The position numbers and the translations under genes are program-made. The notes below the pieces were generated by a model that searched no databases, was not told where the DNA came from, and saw only the letters and a program-made list of their open reading frames with translations. A stretch of 64,000 nt of DNA from assembly GCF_037977385.1 (NCBI RefSeq), contig NZ_CP150277.1, positions 1,775,001 to 1,839,000 of the forward strand. The letters run 5' to 3'. Within the stretch, counting starts at the first letter, position 1. Every line of letters starts with the position of its first letter. Below, one piece after another: positions 11,481 through 20,557 of the stretch. Source of the stretch: Terribacillus sp. FSL K6-0262 (GTDB taxonomy: Bacteria; Bacillota; Bacilli; Bacillales; Amphibacillaceae).

Positions 11481-13406
11481 ATGTTTATTCATCAACTGAT
11501 CTTCCGAAATATAAAAAGAAATCTGCGACACTATTATTTATACTTTTTTGCACTTGTCTGCAGTACGGCATTATATTTTGCCTTTGTCACCCTGCAATAC
11601 GAGGCCGCGGCCGGAGAATTGGACGATTCATTCAAAGTGCAGGCGGGTATTGAAGTAGCCTCTTATTTGCTTGTATTCATTGTAACGGTGTTCCTTCTGT
11701 ATGCGAACGGATTGTTTTTGAAGCGGAGAACAAAGGAGATCGGATTGTATCAGCTGGCCGGGATGACGAAAGGGCAAGTCAGTTTTTTGTTCATGATGGA
11801 AAATGCCATACTTTATGCTGGGAGTCTTTTGGCAGGCATATTAACCGGGTTTATAGGATCCAAACTATTGATGATGATGATTTTGTATAAGATGATTGGA
11901 ATGAGTCAGGTTGTTGTTCTGAAGTTCACTTGGCAAGCAGTCGGCCAAACAGTGATAGTGATCATGATCTTATATGTACTGCTCATGGTGATGACTACCC
12001 TGCAAATCGGGAGACAAGCGCTGCTGGCTTTATTCCAGCAGCAAAATAAAACAGAATCTCCTGATCAGCGTGTCACTTGGTACCAAGTTGCCATCGGGAT
12101 TGCAGGAATCCTGTTGATTACTTCTGGTTATTATACTTCTGCGATTCTCTTCGATGGTGATTTTGGGGACTTTGCAGCTTTGACAAGAATGATGGGATAC
12201 ACACTGGCCAGTACCATGATCGGAACGTATTTTATCTATAAAGGCTCTGTCACGCTGCTGCTCCTTATTATTCGAAAAAGCAAGCAAGGGTATTTGACAA
12301 TCCAACAGGTGCTGTCGATTGGTTCGATTATGTTCCGGATGCGCACGAATGCTTTCTTACTCACGGTCATCACGACAGTCATGGCACTGGCAATCGGTTT
12401 TCTATCCCTTGGCTCCATATCCTATTATTCTGTTGGAAAAGATGCTGATTCTGCAACTGGAGGGGCAGATTTCTCTTTCGAATCCAATGATGATCAGCAG
12501 CAATTCCGCCAGAAGCTGGACAAAGCAGCAATCGGATTTAAAGGGGAAGAAAAAGACATTGTTCAGTTGGATGCCGACATATCAGCAATCCTCGAAGAAG
12601 ACAGTAACATGTCATCCCTGCAGAATATGACATTCATTCCGGCAGAGCAAGCTGGGTTTGATGTAGAAACTGGTCATGTCATCTTAGCAGGGGATGATGA
12701 CCGATCGAATGCAGCTGCAACGTTCCATGCAGGAGAAATAGTTGTCCATCCAGCTGGTGGAGATGTACATTTGCATTTGGAAGACATTGTAAACCGTTCT
12801 CCGCTGCCAACTATCGTGACGTACGGCGGTCCTGCAGCAGTAGTCGCTGCAGCTGATTTTCAAAAACTCCGACATGATGATGCAGCTGAGCAGCAGACAC
12901 TTTACTTCATCACTCTCCAGGATGAGGAAGATGAAAAAGAAGCCGTAAAGTTATTTTCTAAGCTGAACATAGAGGGATGGGCTATGTCCAAGCAGCTAGC
13001 TTTGGAATCCAGCAAGCTGGCAATGGGTCTGTACATGTTCATCGTCGGATTTTTGGGACTTGCTTTCTTGCTTACCTCCGGCTGTATTCTATACATCAAG
13101 CAAATGGACGAAGGTGATAGGGAGCGGCCTACGTACATGATATTGCGCAAGATCGGATTTACGAAAACAGATTTGCGTAAGGGAATTGTCCGCAAGCAGC
13201 TCTTTCATTTCGGGATTCCTCTTGCCATAGGGTTGTCTCATGGTTATTTTGCAGTGAAGTCCGGATGGTTTTGGTTTGGCACCTCTTTATGGCTGCCGAT
13301 GGTGACAGTCATGATTGTATTTGCTTTGCTTTTTTCCGCTTTTGGTATGTTATCTGTGCTTTATTATAAAAGCGTCATTACAAGATCCCTTCAGGACAGT
13401 CGATAG
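11481..13406 (+). CDS. Bce-type ABC permease, second (paralogous) copy
   Basis: 641 residues from ATG 11481 behind GGGAGGTG. It aligns with the first permease throughout: N-terminus LIFRNIKRNLRHYYLY versus [16 protein letters not shown], and C-terminus with TYMILRKIGFTKTDLRKGI. The extracellular domain (about 315-520) has diverged strongly. There is no second ATPase or kinase nearby, so it either shares the upstream ATPase, forms a mixed transporter or gives a second specificity. A tandem permease duplication is the simplest origin. Confidence 0.87.
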   Translation: MFIHQLIFRNIKRNLRHYYLYFFALVCSTALYFAFVTLQYEAAAGELDDSFKVQAGIEVASYLLVFIVTVFLLYANGLFLKRRTKEIGLYQLAGMTKGQVSFLFMMENAILYAGSLLAGILTGFIGSKLLMMMILYKMIGMSQVVVLKFTWQAVGQTVIVIMILYVLLMVMTTLQIGRQALLALFQQQNKTESPDQRVTWYQVAIGIAGILLITSGYYTSAILFDGDFGDFAALTRMMGYTLASTMIGTYFIYKGSVTLLLLIIRKSKQGYLTIQQVLSIGSIMFRMRTNAFLLTVITTVMALAIGFLSLGSISYYSVGKDADSATGGADFSFESNDDQQQFRQKLDKAAIGFKGEEKDIVQLDADISAILEEDSNMSSLQNMTFIPAEQAGFDVETGHVILAGDDDRSNAAATFHAGEIVVHPAGGDVHLHLEDIVNRSPLPTIVTYGGPAAVVAAADFQKLRHDDAAEQQTLYFITLQDEEDEKEAVKLFSKLNIEGWAMSKQLALESSKLAMGLYMFIVGFLGLAFLLTSGCILYIKQMDEGDRERPTYMILRKIGFTKTDLRKGIVRKQLFHFGIPLAIGLSHGYFAVKSGWFWFGTSLWLPMVTVMIVFALLFSAFGMLSVLYYKSVITRSLQDSR

Positions 13407-13418
13407 ACTGTCCTTCTT
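13394..13418 (+). terminator. Terminator overlapping the end of the second permease gene
   Basis: A 7-bp stem GGACAGT/ACTGTCC (13394-13400 with 13407-13413) around the stop codon, followed by TTCTTT. Modest strength. Confidence 0.55.
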
Positions 13419-13436
13419 TGTATATGATAGCCTGTA

Positions 13437-13461
13437 GTTAACCAAAGAGGCGGAAGGGTAT
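13437..13461 (+). promoter_or_regulatory. Candidate sigma-B promoter of the ydhK-like gene
   Basis: GTTAAC (13437-13442), 13-base spacer, GGGTAT (13456-13461) resembles the sigma-B consensus GTTTAA-N12-15-GGGWAW. The -10 is perfect, the -35 imperfect. Confidence 0.5.
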
Positions 13462-13512
13462 AGGGAAGTGAGAGTGTGATACATACTAGTAGCAGCAAAG
13501 GAGGAGAATCGC

Positions 13513-14082
13513 ATGAGAATACAGATGATTCTTTTTGCAGCCGTTTTGATGCTTACGGCTTGCGGAAATGATGAGCCGCAAACGCAAGGTCATGTACATT
13601 CAAATGACACAGATCATATGCAGCATGATGAATCGGGTGAATTACCGGAGGGTCTTGAAGAAGCGGAGGATCTTGAAGAAGCGGAGGATCCCAAATTCCC
13701 GCCTGGCAGCAAGGCAATCATCCAAGCCGATCATATGGAAGGAATGAAGGGTGCAGAAGCGACCATTGTCGGTGCCTTTGATACATATGCATATGAAGTG
13801 ACATATACATCCACGGACGGTGAGCATGTGGATAATCATCGCTGGGTCATCCAGGAAGAGCTGAAGGAAGCGGATGAACATCCGCTAGAGCCAGGAATCG
13901 AGGCGACGCTTACGGCGGACCATATGGAAGGGATGAAAGGTGCCACTGCGATTGTGGAGGATGTCGAGGATACAACGGTGTATATGGTGAATTATAAGTC
14001 GATGGCAACAGGGGAAGAAGTGAAAAACCATAAGTGGCTCACCGAGGAAGAGTTGGCGCCTATGAAGGATAGCTCCGATTGA
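13513..14082 (+). CDS. YdhK/DUF1541-type lipoprotein
   Basis: 189 residues. The signal sequence ends in the lipobox LTAC (Cys about residue 17), then comes a His- and acid-rich linker and two copies of the DUF1541 fold (about 60-115 and 125-180). Both copies contain the motif ADHMEGMKGA, which is rich in His and Met, and a closing NHxW. An 18-bp exact tandem duplication in the linker (13653-13670, 13671-13688) encodes LEEAED twice. It is an envelope stress protein of unknown molecular role. Metal binding is suggested by composition and by the metal transporter next door, but is not shown. Confidence 0.8.
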   Translation: MRIQMILFAAVLMLTACGNDEPQTQGHVHSNDTDHMQHDESGELPEGLEEAEDLEEAEDPKFPPGSKAIIQADHMEGMKGAEATIVGAFDTYAYEVTYTSTDGEHVDNHRWVIQEELKEADEHPLEPGIEATLTADHMEGMKGATAIVEDVEDTTVYMVNYKSMATGEEVKNHKWLTEEELAPMKDSSD

Positions 14083-14110
14083 AGGGGCTATTTTTTATGT
14101 AAAAATTCAC

Positions 14111-14159
14111 TTTACAAAACGTAATCGTTACGATAATATACAAAACGTAATGATTACGA
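14111..14159 (+). promoter_or_regulatory. Promoter with two Zur boxes before the metal ABC operon
   Basis: A sigma-A promoter TTTACA (14111-14116), 17 bases, TAATAT (14134-14139). Its spacer is filled by ACGTAATCGTTACGA (14119-14133), and ACGTAATGATTACGA (14145-14159) covers the start region. Against the Bacillus Zur consensus TCGTAATNATTACGA these differ at 2 and 1 positions. The Fur consensus (TGATAATNATTATCA) fits much less well. Zinc-replete repression is the expected outcome. Confidence 0.8.
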
Positions 14160-14197
14160 ATTTATTGGCATACATATATATTTGAGGGGGAAAACGG

Positions 14198-15727
14198 ATG
14201 CGGAAATTTCTGATAAAGACATTGGGAATGGCGATACTTATCTTGCTGCTGGCAGCATGTACGGATAATGCCGATTCAGAAGGAGACAAGAAGCACCTCG
14301 CCTTCGTATATAATTTTGCGACCAATTCCTTGGATCCGAATGTGGATTCCAGTTATGTACCACTGCGTGCCGGAATGACAGAAACGCTGGTCAGATTGAA
14401 TGAGGAAACGTTGACAATCGAACCGTGGCTTGCTGAGAGCTGGGAAGGCACAAACGAGGGGAGGGAGTGGACGATCAAGCTTCGTGAAGGCATCGATTTC
14501 CAAAATGGAAAACCGATGGATGCGGCTGCGGTGAAAGCATCATTGGAAAGATCCTTGAAGGATAATGTAGCGATCCAGAATGCACTGAAAATCGATGCCA
14601 TCGAAGTAATGGATGATAGGACCCTGCATATCACGAATACACAGGCGTTTCCTGAGTTCGTATCGGAGCTTGTAAACCCAAATGTATCCATCATTGATGT
14701 GGAAGCAGGCGACTTTGTCAATAATCCGATTGGGACAGGCCCTTTCAAGCTTGAATCATTCACGCCTGGCAGTAAATTGGAGCTAGTTCGGAATGAGGGC
14801 TATTGGGATGAAAAAGCTAAACTTGATTCTGTGACCTTCTCCTTCAATGAAGATGCGAATGCTCGTTCTTTAGCTTTGGAGTCAGGTGATGCGGATGTCG
14901 TCTTCCGACCGGAAGTGGAAAGCATCGGGAGCTTGGAGGAGAAGGAAGGCGTGAAGGTGGAATCGACCGAAACCTTCCGCGTGCACCAGCTGACGATGAA
15001 TATGGAGCGGGAAGCCCTGAAGGATGTGAATGTTCGCAAGGCTTTGGATGCCTTGATTGATCGGGAGGAAATTGCACAGTCTGTATTGCTAGGATATGCA
15101 GAGCCGGCAAAAGGGCCGTTCCCTGGCTCCCTGCCATTTGCGCCAAGCTATAGTGAACATGAAACGGGAGAAGATGTTGCAAAGGAATATCTTGAAAAAG
15201 CTGGCTATACCCTCGTGGATGGCAAAATGCAGAAAGACGGGGAGCCTCTTGAGCTTACCATGCTGACCTACTCTTCCAGGGCTGACCTTCCATTGATCGC
15301 ACAGATATTCCAATCGGATGCGAAAAAGCTTGGTATTGACGTGGAACTGCGTCAAATAGAGATCCCGGAAGAATACATGGCATCAAATCGGGATTGGGAT
15401 TTAGCCACATACAGTAACCTGACAGCCCCTCGTGGTGATGCTGGATATTACTTGAATGCCACATATCACCCAGACGGAGCTTTGAATTTCAGTGGTGCAG
15501 ATGAACCAGAGCTGACGAGGATCATCGATGAATTAAATGTAACAGTCGATGCCGATAAGCGTGCAGAGCTATCTGAAGCAGCTGCCGATTACGTAGATGA
15601 AAATCAAATCAATTCATTTGTGATTTATCCAGACACGCTCGTTGCCTATGATGAAACGAAAGTGAAGAACTGGGTCACGACAAGAAGTGAATATTATATG
15701 ATAACAAATCAATTGGATGTGAAGTGA
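14198..15727 (+). CDS. Ni/oligopeptide-type ABC transporter substrate-binding lipoprotein, Zur-regulated
   Basis: 509-residue family 5 (NikA/CntA/OppA) solute-binding protein. The lipoprotein signal ends in LAACT (Cys about residue 21). The family signature region covers about 75-105 (AESWEGTNEGREWTIKLREG). It is anchored outside the membrane and hands its ligand to the two permeases encoded next. The family covers nickel chelates, metallophores such as staphylopine, and peptides; the two Zur boxes upstream argue for a zinc-related ligand, probably a zinc-metallophore complex. No metallophore-synthesis genes (cntKLM type) are present here. Start ATG with GAGGGGG upstream. Confidence 0.85.
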   Translation: MRKFLIKTLGMAILILLLAACTDNADSEGDKKHLAFVYNFATNSLDPNVDSSYVPLRAGMTETLVRLNEETLTIEPWLAESWEGTNEGREWTIKLREGIDFQNGKPMDAAAVKASLERSLKDNVAIQNALKIDAIEVMDDRTLHITNTQAFPEFVSELVNPNVSIIDVEAGDFVNNPIGTGPFKLESFTPGSKLELVRNEGYWDEKAKLDSVTFSFNEDANARSLALESGDADVVFRPEVESIGSLEEKEGVKVESTETFRVHQLTMNMEREALKDVNVRKALDALIDREEIAQSVLLGYAEPAKGPFPGSLPFAPSYSEHETGEDVAKEYLEKAGYTLVDGKMQKDGEPLELTMLTYSSRADLPLIAQIFQSDAKKLGIDVELRQIEIPEEYMASNRDWDLATYSNLTAPRGDAGYYLNATYHPDGALNFSGADEPELTRIIDELNVTVDADKRAELSEAAADYVDENQINSFVIYPDTLVAYDETKVKNWVTTRSEYYMITNQLDVK

Positions 15728-16671
15728 TGTTTCGTATCATTGGGAGAAGATTGCTGGAGGTTGTACTGTTCGTCTTATTCGTCACCTTCTTCAGTTTCCT
15801 TTTCCTTCGCCTTGCACCAGGTGATCCAGCGCTTACGATCCTGAATGTGGATGAACTGAATGTAAGCCAAGAGCAGGTGGAGGCGCTGAGGGAGGATATG
15901 GGCTTCAACGATCCATTACTTGTCCAATATGGAAAGTGGCTGCTGGATTTCCTTCGTCTGGATTTCGGCAATTCCTATATCACCAGTCAGCCGGTATCGG
16001 AGATGCTGCTGACTGGTCTTCCGGCTACATTGGAGCTGACCATCGGTTCCTTGATCGTCATGCTGCTGGTCGCGATTCCATTGGGATCCCTTTCCGCTTT
16101 ATACAAGGATAGCTGGATCGACCATGTCAGCCGCTATTTCTCCATCATTGGTGCTGCCGTCCCCAGTTTCTGGCTCGGACTGATCATGATTGATATGTTT
16201 GCTGTCAGATTAAGCTGGTTCCCGACAATGGGACGTGACAGCTTGCTATCCCTTGTGCTGCCGGCAGTGACATTGGGACTTGCTATTGCGGGTGTTTATG
16301 TACGGCTGCTCCGTTCCAGTCTGTTGGACTCCTTGGGACAGGAGTTTGTCCGCGCGGCAAGGGCGCGGGGTATTTCGGAAGGACGCATCTTCTTCTCGCA
16401 TGCTTTCCGACACAGCTTGCCGCCAGTCATCACGGTATTCGGTGTCAGCCTGGGCAGCTTGATCGGCGGTGTTGTCGTGGTGGAAGTATTATTTGCTTAC
16501 CCCGGTGTAGGAAAGCTCGTCGTTGATTCTATCCGTCAGCGTGATTATCCGCTGATTCAAGGCTATATCGTCCTGATGGCGGCTATTGTCTTCATCGTGA
16601 ATACATTAGTGGATCTATCTTATCGATATGTAAATCCTGAACTTCGATTAAAAGAAAGGAAGCTCAGCTAG
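15727..16671 (+). CDS. NikB/OppB-type ABC permease
   Basis: 314 residues starting at ATG 15727, which overlaps the stop of the binding protein by one base (TGATG). Six membrane segments; the N-terminal segment carries the typical FFSFLFLRLAPGDPA signature, and the EAA loop reads EFVRAARARGISEGRIFFSHAFRHSLPP. It forms the channel together with the next gene product. Confidence 0.88.
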   Translation: MFRIIGRRLLEVVLFVLFVTFFSFLFLRLAPGDPALTILNVDELNVSQEQVEALREDMGFNDPLLVQYGKWLLDFLRLDFGNSYITSQPVSEMLLTGLPATLELTIGSLIVMLLVAIPLGSLSALYKDSWIDHVSRYFSIIGAAVPSFWLGLIMIDMFAVRLSWFPTMGRDSLLSLVLPAVTLGLAIAGVYVRLLRSSLLDSLGQEFVRAARARGISEGRIFFSHAFRHSLPPVITVFGVSLGSLIGGVVVVEVLFAYPGVGKLVVDSIRQRDYPLIQGYIVLMAAIVFIVNTLVDLSYRYVNPELRLKERKLS

Positions 16672-17514
16672 ATGAGTGTCATGGCTCTTTCCCCTGAAAA
16701 AATAAAGAAAACCAAGGCCTGGCTGATCAGTGCGCTTTTGGTCCTGTCATTGGCAGTGGCGGCATATACGTTCCTTTACTTGAAGCATGATGCCAACATG
16801 ACAGATGTCGGGAACCGGCTGGCATCCCCATCGTGGGAGCATCCCATGGGGACGGATCATTTAGGCCGTGATGTGCTCACGAGGCTCTTACTCGGATTCC
16901 GTTTGACTGTCGGCTACAGTTTGATTGCTTTGGCTGCAGCAGTTATGATCGGTGTTCCTTTCGGCCTGCTTGCAGGAATACGGGGAGGCTGGGTCGATCG
17001 GCTATTCATGCGGATCGCCGATGGTTTCCTTGCTTTCCCCGATACAGTGATTGCCATTGTGCTAAGCGGTCTGCTGGGGCCGGGTATTGGTAACTTGCTG
17101 TTTGCCATCGTTCTTGTAAAATGGGTCAACTATGCCCGGATGGTACGCAGCACAGTGCTGACAGAAGTGCAAAAAGACTATATCACCATTGCCAGGATCA
17201 ATGGTCTGTCCACGTTTACGATCATGCGCAGACATCTTATGCCGCATATCATCGGGAATGTCCTCGTCCTGTCCAGTTTGGATTTCGGTAAAATCATTTT
17301 GCTCATTTCTTCGCTTTCATATATCGGTCTTGGTGCACAGCCGCCGACCCCGGAGTGGGGCGCCATGCTGAATGAATCCAGGCCTTACTTCCAGGCGAAC
17401 CCCGAAATGATGGTCTATCCTGGACTGGCCATCGTTGCAGTGGTGTTAGTGGCGAATGTTCTCGGTGACTATTTACGAGATGAATTTGATGTGAAAAAGG
17501 AGGTGCAGCCATGA
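16672..17514 (+). CDS. NikC/OppC-type ABC permease
   Basis: 280 residues, starting directly after the previous stop. It has an N-terminal membrane anchor, the family sequence HPMGTDHLGRDVLTRLLLG (about 58-76) and the EAA loop KDYITIARINGLSTFTIMRRH. It is the second half of the importer channel. Overlaps the first ATPase gene by 4 bases. Confidence 0.88.
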   Translation: MSVMALSPEKIKKTKAWLISALLVLSLAVAAYTFLYLKHDANMTDVGNRLASPSWEHPMGTDHLGRDVLTRLLLGFRLTVGYSLIALAAAVMIGVPFGLLAGIRGGWVDRLFMRIADGFLAFPDTVIAIVLSGLLGPGIGNLLFAIVLVKWVNYARMVRSTVLTEVQKDYITIARINGLSTFTIMRRHLMPHIIGNVLVLSSLDFGKIILLISSLSYIGLGAQPPTPEWGAMLNESRPYFQANPEMMVYPGLAIVAVVLVANVLGDYLRDEFDVKKEVQP

Positions 17515-18296
17515 TTTTATCAATCAAGGATTTAACGGTATCACATGGAGAAAAAACGCTTGTGGATCACGTCAGTCTTACCATCGATAAAGGAGAATGG
17601 TTCGCCCTCGTTGGTCAAAGCGGCAGCGGGAAAACGATGCTGTCACAAGCGATCGGTCAACTGCTTGGACCTAATCTAAGTGCATCCGGAAGCGTCATTT
17701 ATCAAGGGGATAATATTCTTGAACGGACGAAACAAGAAATGAAAGAGTTGAGAGGAAAAGCAATCAGTTATATTTTCCAGGACTATCACGGCTCCTTCAC
17801 ACCTTTCCTGACGATCCTGCAGCATATGGAAGAGTATTTGCAAACACATGGAGTGAAAGAAAAGCAAAAGCGTAATGAAATGACGAAAGAGGCGCTGGAA
17901 TCTGTCGGTCTGGATGCCAGCTTTGGTAAGCGATACCCATTCCAGCTGAGCGGCGGCCAGCTGCAGCGTGCTTCTATCGCACTTGCACTTCTTTTGGAGC
18001 CGGACATCCTGATTGCTGATGAAGCAACGACTGCGCTTGATAGCGTATCTGCGCATAGGATCCTTTCCTTGCTGCAAGAGCTGCAGCAAAAAACAGGCTG
18101 TGCGATTCTTTTCATTACACATGATTGGCGCCATGTTGTTCGCTATTCCCATAAAATCGCTGTCATGAAGGATGGTAAGATCATGGAAGTCGGAACAAAA
18201 CAAAAGCTCATCCATCAGCCGGAACATGCATATACGAAGCAGCTGATTCAAGCTGCCCCGACATTGCCCATGCGCGTCAGGGAGATAAGCAAATGA
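17511..18296 (+). CDS. NikD/OppD-type ABC ATPase
   Basis: 261 residues. Walker A GQSGSGKTM, signature LSGGQLQRAS, Walker B ILIADEATTALD and the switch His in FITHDWRHV are all present. It lacks the long C-terminal oligopeptide extension with the 4Fe-4S cysteines of OppD, which suits a nickel/metallophore system better. Ribosome site AAGGAGGTG; overlaps both neighbours by ATGA. Confidence 0.88.
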   Translation: MILSIKDLTVSHGEKTLVDHVSLTIDKGEWFALVGQSGSGKTMLSQAIGQLLGPNLSASGSVIYQGDNILERTKQEMKELRGKAISYIFQDYHGSFTPFLTILQHMEEYLQTHGVKEKQKRNEMTKEALESVGLDASFGKRYPFQLSGGQLQRASIALALLLEPDILIADEATTALDSVSAHRILSLLQELQQKTGCAILFITHDWRHVVRYSHKIAVMKDGKIMEVGTKQKLIHQPEHAYTKQLIQAAPTLPMRVREISK

Positions 18297-19057
18297 GGCG
18301 CGTTGTCGAAATGCATGATCTCAAAAAAAGCTATACTCCCGGTAAGCTGGCTGTCAATGATGTCTCTCTCTCCATTCACGAAGGTGAAAGCTTAGGCTTG
18401 GTAGGGGAAAGCGGATGTGGAAAAAGTACATTGGCGCGCTGCCTGTTGGGAGTAGAGACAATTGATGGCGGATCGATTATATTTAATGGAGACCCCCTTG
18501 CGAATGCCAGCCGGAAAGACTTTCGAAACTATCGCCGCAACGTACAGACCGTCTTCCAAAATCCAACCGCCTCTTTGAATCCGAAGATGAGAATCAAAGA
18601 TTCACTGCTGGATCCATATTTGCAGTTCCAGCATGAACTTCAGCTAGGGCACTTTCATTTCTCCTCCAAGCAAGCATTTGTACAGCAGCTGCTGGAAACG
18701 GTGGAACTGCCAAAAGAGCTGGGGGATCGTTTTCCGCATGAGCTGAGCGGCGGACAAAAACAACGGGTGACCATTGCCCGTGCCATCAGCATCGAGCCCA
18801 AGCTCATCGTCCTGGATGAACCAACGGCAAGCCTGGACGTCCTTTCCCAGGGAGCGATATTGAAGCTTCTTGCTTCTCTCCAGGAAACACTAGGTATGTC
18901 ATACTTGTTTATTTCCCATGACCTTGCTGCTGTTTATCAGCTTTGCCAGCGCATCGCAGTCATGAAAGATGGCGAGCTGCTCGATTTGTTTGATAAAGAA
19001 GATATTTATGATAATCAGCGTCACAATTATACAAAGGAATTGATCGGCATATTTTAA
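18293..19057 (+). CDS. NikE/OppF-type ABC ATPase
   Basis: 254 residues. Walker A GESGCGKST, signature LSGGQKQRVT, Walker B LIVLDEPTASLD, switch His in FISHDLAAV. It is the fifth and last gene of the Zur-controlled importer operon and is followed by a strong terminator. Two separate ATPases, as here, are the rule for family 5 importers. Confidence 0.88.
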   Translation: MRRVVEMHDLKKSYTPGKLAVNDVSLSIHEGESLGLVGESGCGKSTLARCLLGVETIDGGSIIFNGDPLANASRKDFRNYRRNVQTVFQNPTASLNPKMRIKDSLLDPYLQFQHELQLGHFHFSSKQAFVQQLLETVELPKELGDRFPHELSGGQKQRVTIARAISIEPKLIVLDEPTASLDVLSQGAILKLLASLQETLGMSYLFISHDLAAVYQLCQRIAVMKDGELLDLFDKEDIYDNQRHNYTKELIGIF

Positions 19058-19088
19058 GCGGATACTCTCTGGGAGCATCCGCTTTTTT
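19056..19088 (+). terminator. Terminator after the metal ABC operon
   Basis: An 8-bp stem AAGCGGAT/ATCCGCTT (19056-19063 with 19077-19084) is followed by TTTTTT. It sits between convergent transcription units. Confidence 0.88.
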
Positions 19089-20280
19089 ATGCTTCGAATT
19101 GCTTCAGGAGATCACCTAAAGACATCTCCCCGATGTTTCCCTCTGGCCGCTTCCGGACAGCAACTGTTTTATCCTGCATCTCCTTATCCCCGACAATAAG
19201 CAGATAAGGCACTTTCTGCTGGGAGCCTTCCCGTATTTTCAGCCCGATTTTCTCCGAACGATCGTCAACGGACACGCGATAGCCTGCTTTTTGAAGATAC
19301 TCGCCAACGGCCTTGGCATATTCTGCGTGCGCATCGCTGATCGAGAGTATGCTTGCCTGAACCGGTGCCAGCCAGAAGGGGAAGTCGCCTGCATAATGCT
19401 CGATGAGAATGGCCATGAAGCGCTCGATCGATCCATAGATGGCACGATGGATCATGATTGGCTGTTTGCGGCTGTTTTGCTGATCGATATAGCTGCAGCC
19501 GAATTTCTCCGGCATTTGGAAATCCAGCTGGACAGTGCCGCATTGCCAGCTTCTTCCGAGACTGTCGAGAATGTGGAAATCGATTTTCGGACCGTAAAAT
19601 GCACCGTCACCGGCATTCACCTTATAAGCGATCCCTTGTCTTTCAAGGACATTCTCCAAGGCAGCCTCCGCTTGATCCCAAATTGCGGGGGAACCCATGA
19701 AATCTTCTGGACGAGTGGATAGCTCTACCTCATAAGAGAAACCGAACAGGCTGTAAAAATCATCGATCAAATGAAGGACTTTTTCCACTTCTTGTTCGAT
19801 TTGATCCTCACGGACGAATAGATGCGCGTCATCCTGTGTAAATGATCGGACGCGCAGAAGCCCGTTCAGTGAACCGGATAGTTCGTGACGGTGCACCAAG
19901 CCCAATTCGGCATAGCGCAGGGGGAGATCCCGATAACTGCGGAGCTTGCTGTTATAAATCAGCACTGCACCAGGACAGCTCATCGGTTTGATGGCGTAGC
20001 GCTGATCATCGACTTCGGAGAAATACATATTTTCGTGATAATGATCCCAGTGACCGGACCGTTCCCAGAGCTGCTGCTTCATCATGATCGGCGTCTTGAT
20101 TTCATCGTAGCCAGCTTGGGCATGCTTTTCTTTCCATAATTCCTCCAGTTTATTGCGCAGTGCCATTCCCTTTGGCAAGAAGAAGGGCATGCCTGGTGCT
20201 TCCTCCATGCTCAGGAATAGCTCGAGCTGCTGTCCTAGTTTACGATGGTTCCGTTTTTCTGCTTCAGCTTGTTTGTTCAT
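19087..20280 (-). CDS. thrS: Threonyl-tRNA synthetase lacking the N-terminal TGS and editing domains
   Basis: 397 residues from ATG 20278-20280 (AAAGGAGGAAATTATC upstream). Full bacterial ThrRS is about 640; this one starts at the class II catalytic core (EKRNHRKLGQQLELF) and lacks the TGS domain and the N2 domain that clears Ser-tRNAThr. Class II motifs are intact: motif 2 around LVHRHELSGSL and motif 3 in IYGSIERFMAIL. The three zinc ligands are kept: Cys in KPMSCPGAV, His in TQDDAHLF and His in IMIHRAIYG. The anticodon domain fills the last 100 residues. It is probably an inducible second ThrRS, as shown by the tandem T-box leader; a full-length enzyme should exist elsewhere. Confidence 0.88.
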   Translation of the reverse strand: MNKQAEAEKRNHRKLGQQLELFLSMEEAPGMPFFLPKGMALRNKLEELWKEKHAQAGYDEIKTPIMMKQQLWERSGHWDHYHENMYFSEVDDQRYAIKPMSCPGAVLIYNSKLRSYRDLPLRYAELGLVHRHELSGSLNGLLRVRSFTQDDAHLFVREDQIEQEVEKVLHLIDDFYSLFGFSYEVELSTRPEDFMGSPAIWDQAEAALENVLERQGIAYKVNAGDGAFYGPKIDFHILDSLGRSWQCGTVQLDFQMPEKFGCSYIDQQNSRKQPIMIHRAIYGSIERFMAILIEHYAGDFPFWLAPVQASILSISDAHAEYAKAVGEYLQKAGYRVSVDDRSEKIGLKIREGSQQKVPYLLIVGDKEMQDKTVAVRKRPEGNIGEMSLGDLLKQFEA

Positions 20281-20301
20281 GATAATTTCCTCCTTTGAAA
20301 T

Positions 20302-20540
20302 AAAAAAGACCACAATCCTCCCGTGATCGGGACGATTGTGGTCGTGGTTCCACCCAGATTTCCGCCAATGCATTGGCGCTTGTATGAGATAACGGTTCCT
20401 CCGATAGCGGATACTGTGACTTCCCCGCCATAGCTTGAAGGTGGTAATCCAAATCGTTCTCCTGCAGGGCTCTCAGCCGTTGACCCTGCTTTCTGTTTAG
20501 GAGAGGGATGACTTGCATCATGTCCTTCGCATTGCTTTTC
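20302..20540 (-). promoter_or_regulatory. T-box riboswitch 1 (proximal) of the ThrRS gene
   Basis: Read on the minus strand, the conserved T-box GGGTGGAACCACG lies at 20343-20355. The terminator stem GACCACAATC/GATTGTGGTC (20308-20317 with 20334-20343) is followed by six T. A specifier candidate ACC (Thr; 20443-20445) sits in ATTACCACCTT, a sequence shared with the second leader. Uncharged tRNAThr binding should favour the antiterminator. The 5' boundary is approximate. Confidence 0.88.
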
Positions 20541-20557
20541 CGATATGAAATTGTAAA

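Noticed and set aside
14111..14159. Fur box before the metal ABC operon
   Set aside because: The sequences fit the Zur consensus (CGTAAT-N-ATTACG core) far better than the Fur consensus.
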